A stretch of 64,000 bases of DNA from an uncultured Bacteroidales bacterium. Lineage in GTDB: Bacteria; Bacteroidota; Bacteroidia; Bacteroidales; Bacteroidaceae. The notes below the pieces were generated by a model that worked only from the letters and a program-made list of their open reading frames with translations, did not search any database and was not told the DNA's origin. This document shows, piece by piece, positions 62,401 to 64,000 of the stretch. The DNA is taken from the NCBI GenBank assembly GCA_902771725.1, contig CACXXT010000003.1, positions 51,931 to 115,930 on the forward strand, read 5' to 3'. Position numbers and translations under genes: made by a program. The number at the start of each line of letters is the position of its first letter. The first letter of the stretch is position 1.

Positions 62401-64000
62401 TCGCCAATAATTTCAGCAAAGGCTCAGCTGGCGGTATAGGTTTTTGCGTGGGCAAGTTCTACAACAATACTATTGCTTACAACACCTGCCAACTGGTAGA
62501 GAACGGAGCCATCAACGGAGGTGCCATCTCACTGGCTACGGAATCGAACCCCAACCTGTTTGTAGCCAATACCATTATCTACGGCAATAACGGGCGAGCC
62601 TTCCGCCAACGCGGACAGACAGATTTGAAGTTGGTGAATCCATTCATTCATTGCTACATCCAGTCGGAGATTGCCTTGACGGAAGACCTCTATCTGAAGA
62701 ATATCAGGAATCATTCAGACTATGACAACTCTTTTGGTATTGGTAATACCTTTATTAACGGAGAAGCACCATCTGCAGAGACCACGCCTTTCGAGGCTGA
62801 TGTGAATGAGGAGGGTGAATATAACGGTGGTGCCATCGCAAATAACGACTTCCGCCTTTGGAGCAATAATTCAGGCTGCATAAACCAAGGTACGGAAGCA
62901 TTCGGCGGTAATTTATATCAATCGCTGCTCTACAAAAACTACAAAGTGGCAGATATCACAAAGGCAGGTTCCATTTACAATCGCGTAAAAGACACCCAGT
63001 TGCCTACCAACGACGTGGCATTTGCCGACCGTATTCAGGACTGCCAGATAGATATCGGTGCCTACGAGTTCGACGGCACGCAGGAGATCAAGCCGGGCTA
63101 TGAGCTGATAGCCTTCGACCCCGAACACCCCGACGACCGCGAGCTGTGTGCCGTTTACTACGTGAACGAAGGCGGTGGCGGCTTGGCTACCGGCGAGTCA
63201 TACGACAATGCGGCTTGCAAGAGGAAGCTGCAACATATCCTCGATGCCGCCGGACGACTGAAAAAGGACCTGACCACCATCAAGGCTGGTACGACACTCA
63301 CGAGTGCCAACCGCTATTCCACGCAGAACGTGAACCTGACCAATCGGGTGACAGCCACTTACGAAGTAATCGGATGGAACGGCTCGGAGAAGACGGTGCA
63401 GGTGGTTTCGGTTCCTAATAACAACCTCGCCGACGTGAAGCACGTCATCGTGAAGGTGGCCGAAGGCACCTACTACCCCATCCGAAGCACCAATCAGAAG
63501 ATGGTGACGGGCGCTGCCGAGGAGGTGCTGCCCACCCGCTCGCTGATGATACCTCACGGCGTGGAGGTGATGGGCGGCTACACCTACGATGAGCATCCCT
63601 TCTATGAGACCTACCGCGACCCGCTGAACCACAAGACCACCTTCTCCGGACAGGTGGAGGACGTAAGGACCGGCAACTACGGCCGCGCCTACCACGTCGT
63701 CACCTTCACCAACGATCTCTTTGACACCGACAACCTGGTCTATGATCATAACGACCTTGACGGGACGAATGCCCTGGCCGCCCTCACCGACCGCGCCGTC
63801 ATCGACGGCATCTCCATCGAGGACGGCATGGCCAACGGCACCGACGAGAGTGAAAAGGGCGGCGGCGCAGCTATCGTGACCAGCTTTGCCCATGTGCGCA
63901 ACTGCATCCTGCAGAACAACGAAGCTACCTTCTATGGCGGTGCCCTCTACTTGGAGCCGGCTGCCCTGGTGAGCGGCTGCGTGATGCTGAACAACGAAGC
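56439..64000 (+). CDS. Giant beta-helix surface protein, probable fimbrial tip adhesin (3' end beyond window)
   Basis: Open from ATG 56439 (alternative ATG 56412, in a short direct repeat) to the window edge: more than 2,500 codons. Signal peptide TRTILYICFLLLAGTTTLFAQ. At least three related modules each start with a conserved strand (YVKMTGTYTNNGRSWANA near 56540; VLYVTPNGAGRRDGSSWGNA at 59942; AVYYVNEGGGGLATGESYDNA near 63148) and continue as right-handed parallel beta-helix repeats rich in GGGAY/GGGI and NN, with recurring DGxxIxxG and CIIxNN coils. A jelly-roll, carbohydrate-binding-like insert lies at about 61.4-61.7 kb (AGNYQLQIDLAAFYTDSNDDPGVTFYIID). Part of the second module is visibly more AT-rich than the rest. 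Probably a secreted or fimbria-presented adhesin; target unknown. Last visible gene of the operon. Confidence 0.8.
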   Translation, partial: MTRITRTILYICFLLLAGTTTLFAQTNDTIRYVKMTGTYTNNGRSWANAKSDLQGAINDLYEYLQENHLTSGSIYVAAGIYTPTETTEAEGGGLQFTAFKIYPGIHVYGGFADNEDRDDAKPYNADGSVDETYRPLDHSMLSLESGQEAKVQPWNFLNQTILSGTHLTDPTFTFDHERGTFTTLFPGNSYHVVWFATTGFISTDDPMEAMHALPLSAPSSVDGCRITGGYAASKTTTERVHTAYGAGAYLVENATLSRCIIDHCEATMRGGGAYLDGGGLVDRCFINTCQAAGVGIMQGYGGGVCIDYDGAVTRSYIVNNSSRIGGGVAICHAPNDYPWQQLDAWRVDNGGTARGEINVYSPHATACIITNNTTTAEGGGIYFYDGGVGNHLTITRNNCVGQDITYYGRRHGRSGGAYILNGGQIYNSVLWGNKCAANNDIQYATYVGGSTQDTVDPVTGDVTHDGLNPKFYFSAVEKHDITDWAGTGKRSVLSLESENANPGGIDANYPYFIGSDGHGTMTDNAGAGFEILRPIYWKPAAISSMAKKGLQVTDALHLTSQWIRHAHTGTDLFNDIYEPMSTFGALVRRDEQFGVAFVTNQEQQIYTDNNYTQTKVGTYNDEVSSGSFLPLQLPDDGTETLLPTIFVDPSRNAGAIGIQIGETGIGTSWDRPVGNINDAIHYFRQHLKKDSDGKIIYDTNGDVRYVIDGNEYKHVQVLVKAFERGSGITVNTAGMDAYLGTELRTSAIRPTSNMRIYGGYFPTSTGTNTQDRNSRSYYSIISGNITNSGYENNSAHIVALINVRNVIIDGLKLVEGNANLNEDHSYAPIDPVTGQRELITYGGGIIVNNASVPAEERIDMTGNILRNGRIANCSAPDGAAVYVNSSNKKANGDYCAAELSILNTIIRNNTVGDGTHNVLQPGYGDAGIITARGGLAKIRIDHCDIVNNCGYAMETLRYSDRTASTDPADEGQIRIYNSVIYANGRTDRDNRKDIQQPLSYRSATNSATNITGDYVFQDWDAPKLAAAQHCSATLCRDMSEQYQKWAVRKVGDDQLTIVEQGVSPRYFDTEAAANAFISAQAGSNWSAPLLLDYPFFENPSKNVGHSTEGDKPMNGGVISYMPQNKNPMVNAAVNSSRDLWDSDGYKRDYGGDPDIGAIEDRTLPKAGTVLYVTPNGAGRRDGSSWGNAIQGNAIYALAGGAAGSDALDAANETTRIINTTNDGSATTGAADGVLTTDNRYLGFATAFFTERKTGGTSTTTINETWTTTITNYVGGGPQDGTSSVRTTTPTISTETSVSGEGSPESGFTPGWHADDRYPYGELSGASRFFWRANQSAIPDWWNSANFKAEDSKTDPYTGETVTGIGDGTYKTLLQATDGSGNRRFRVTNKREEHYVGGLQYAVDIAAAYNAPGSAVPHKEGVDSIQVWVGNGKYTDYKGFVMRDNTTVMGGFPVDAYETPGEAERQALMSAVVNIPKSKQAKDFNPEDYETILQISDENPKLDETNLNPDAVKAWDDDLSKVETTDTETRNTVEKTITYTYTWQNKEEKTSEYVLYGNMIYNNANVFKNRNKADKTASADENHGYPIGQKYVYQFFGAKKNGNNSWELTYPNRTNNVGYNTFRYEDSREVYDANGNLIENFQHGMRLQGGPLLGARAWQTMKNVPAGNYQLQIDLAAFYTDSNDDPGVTFYIIDSENTNQVTQSIHYKNNGKLRRFSFDFSQPSTGDLTIKIVADYQNEDETVVNNNAVATTVPKREILMSNVHLYRLFDDPVYALTNTTESSVITGSDPSIVTTTSNYIIKKHRVTLRKRVLQMPDVTNPVYGGGRFADYGWSENGGADKVWQDNLSGAGDDLAHCERVNLATRSSNNKADRRVIDPDYEGYTDVIWDGFTIRHGFLTNVNTSHGGGAGVSMYEGAHLRNCIIINNFTGSARTKGAGIFCDGSTATIEGCFVLNNTSTQGTYNPVGSDIQIFAGGMFMYEGTCFNSLFANNFSKGSAGGIGFCVGKFYNNTIAYNTCQLVENGAINGGAISLATESNPNLFVANTIIYGNNGRAFRQRGQTDLKLVNPFIHCYIQSEIALTEDLYLKNIRNHSDYDNSFGIGNTFINGEAPSAETTPFEADVNEEGEYNGGAIANNDFRLWSNNSGCINQGTEAFGGNLYQSLLYKNYKVADITKAGSIYNRVKDTQLPTNDVAFADRIQDCQIDIGAYEFDGTQEIKPGYELIAFDPEHPDDRELCAVYYVNEGGGGLATGESYDNAACKRKLQHILDAAGRLKKDLTTIKAGTTLTSANRYSTQNVNLTNRVTATYEVIGWNGSEKTVQVVSVPNNNLADVKHVIVKVAEGTYYPIRSTNQKMVTGAAEEVLPTRSLMIPHGVEVMGGYTYDEHPFYETYRDPLNHKTTFSGQVEDVRTGNYGRAYHVVTFTNDLFDTDNLVYDHNDLDGTNALAALTDRAVIDGISIEDGMANGTDESEKGGGAAIVTSFAHVRNCILQNNEATFYGGALYLEPAALVSGCVMLNNE

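Overview
The window looks like chromosomal DNA of a GC-rich Bacteroidales species, most likely Prevotellaceae. The evidence is the genes themselves (fimbrillin clusters, a BspA-type leucine-rich repeat protein, a single-chain PFOR, fused DAHP synthase/chorismate mutase, multidomain glycoside hydrolases, Por-like C-terminal tails) and the signals. Start codons lack Shine-Dalgarno sequences, and many genes have Bacteroidetes promoters of the form TTG/TTTG-N19/20-TAnnTTTG.

Layout. 1-6.5 kb: two divergent secreted glycan-degrading enzymes (GH5-GH43, cut by the window edge, and a GH2 beta-galactosidase with CBM32). 6.5-10.7 kb: a HIRAN-like protein and a VirE/primase-like protein that converge and overlap. 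10.7-13.8 kb: an accessory stretch with dispersed repeats, a candidate structured RNA, an AT-rich lipoprotein/deiminase pair and a decayed toxin-antitoxin module; a 27-bp direct repeat brackets the AT-rich part. 13.8-26.5 kb: housekeeping genes (nifJ, AAA ATPase, a PEP/pyruvate-binding protein with receiver-like domains, OmpA, gdhA). 26.6-29.3 kb: two secreted glycosidases. 29.4-33.5 kb: a Phe/Tyr operon (prephenate dehydratase, aminotransferase, DAHP synthase-chorismate mutase, prephenate dehydrogenase) behind an 18-residue Tyr/Phe/Trp-rich leader peptide and a terminator/antiterminator pair. 33.5-36.5 kb: secreted proteins including a DUF6055-type zincin and a 59-residue peptide gene; the first promoter sits inside a 24-bp inverted repeat. 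36.5-41.2 kb: a minus-strand operon with M48 peptidase, HAD phosphatase and cobU-cobT-cobS-cobC (assembly of the cobalamin nucleotide loop). 41.4-44.4 kb: anaerobic ribonucleotide reductase nrdD-nrdG. 44.5-46.8 kb: BspA-like protein and a repeat-rich OmpA-like protein. 47.2-64 kb: a type V fimbrial operon (DUF3868/DUF3575 protein, DUF5119-like lipoprotein, four fimbrillin-family lipoproteins, one further lipoprotein) ending in a giant beta-helix surface protein that runs off the right edge.

The most interesting signals are the aromatic leader-peptide attenuator at 29.4-29.6 kb, the candidate structured RNA plus AT-rich deiminase islet at 11-13.6 kb, the inverted-repeat-bounded promoter at 33.5-33.6 kb, and the fimbrial locus with its giant mosaic adhesin. 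No tRNA, rRNA, CRISPR array or intact insertion sequence was recognised. All family assignments come from reading motifs; no database search was run.
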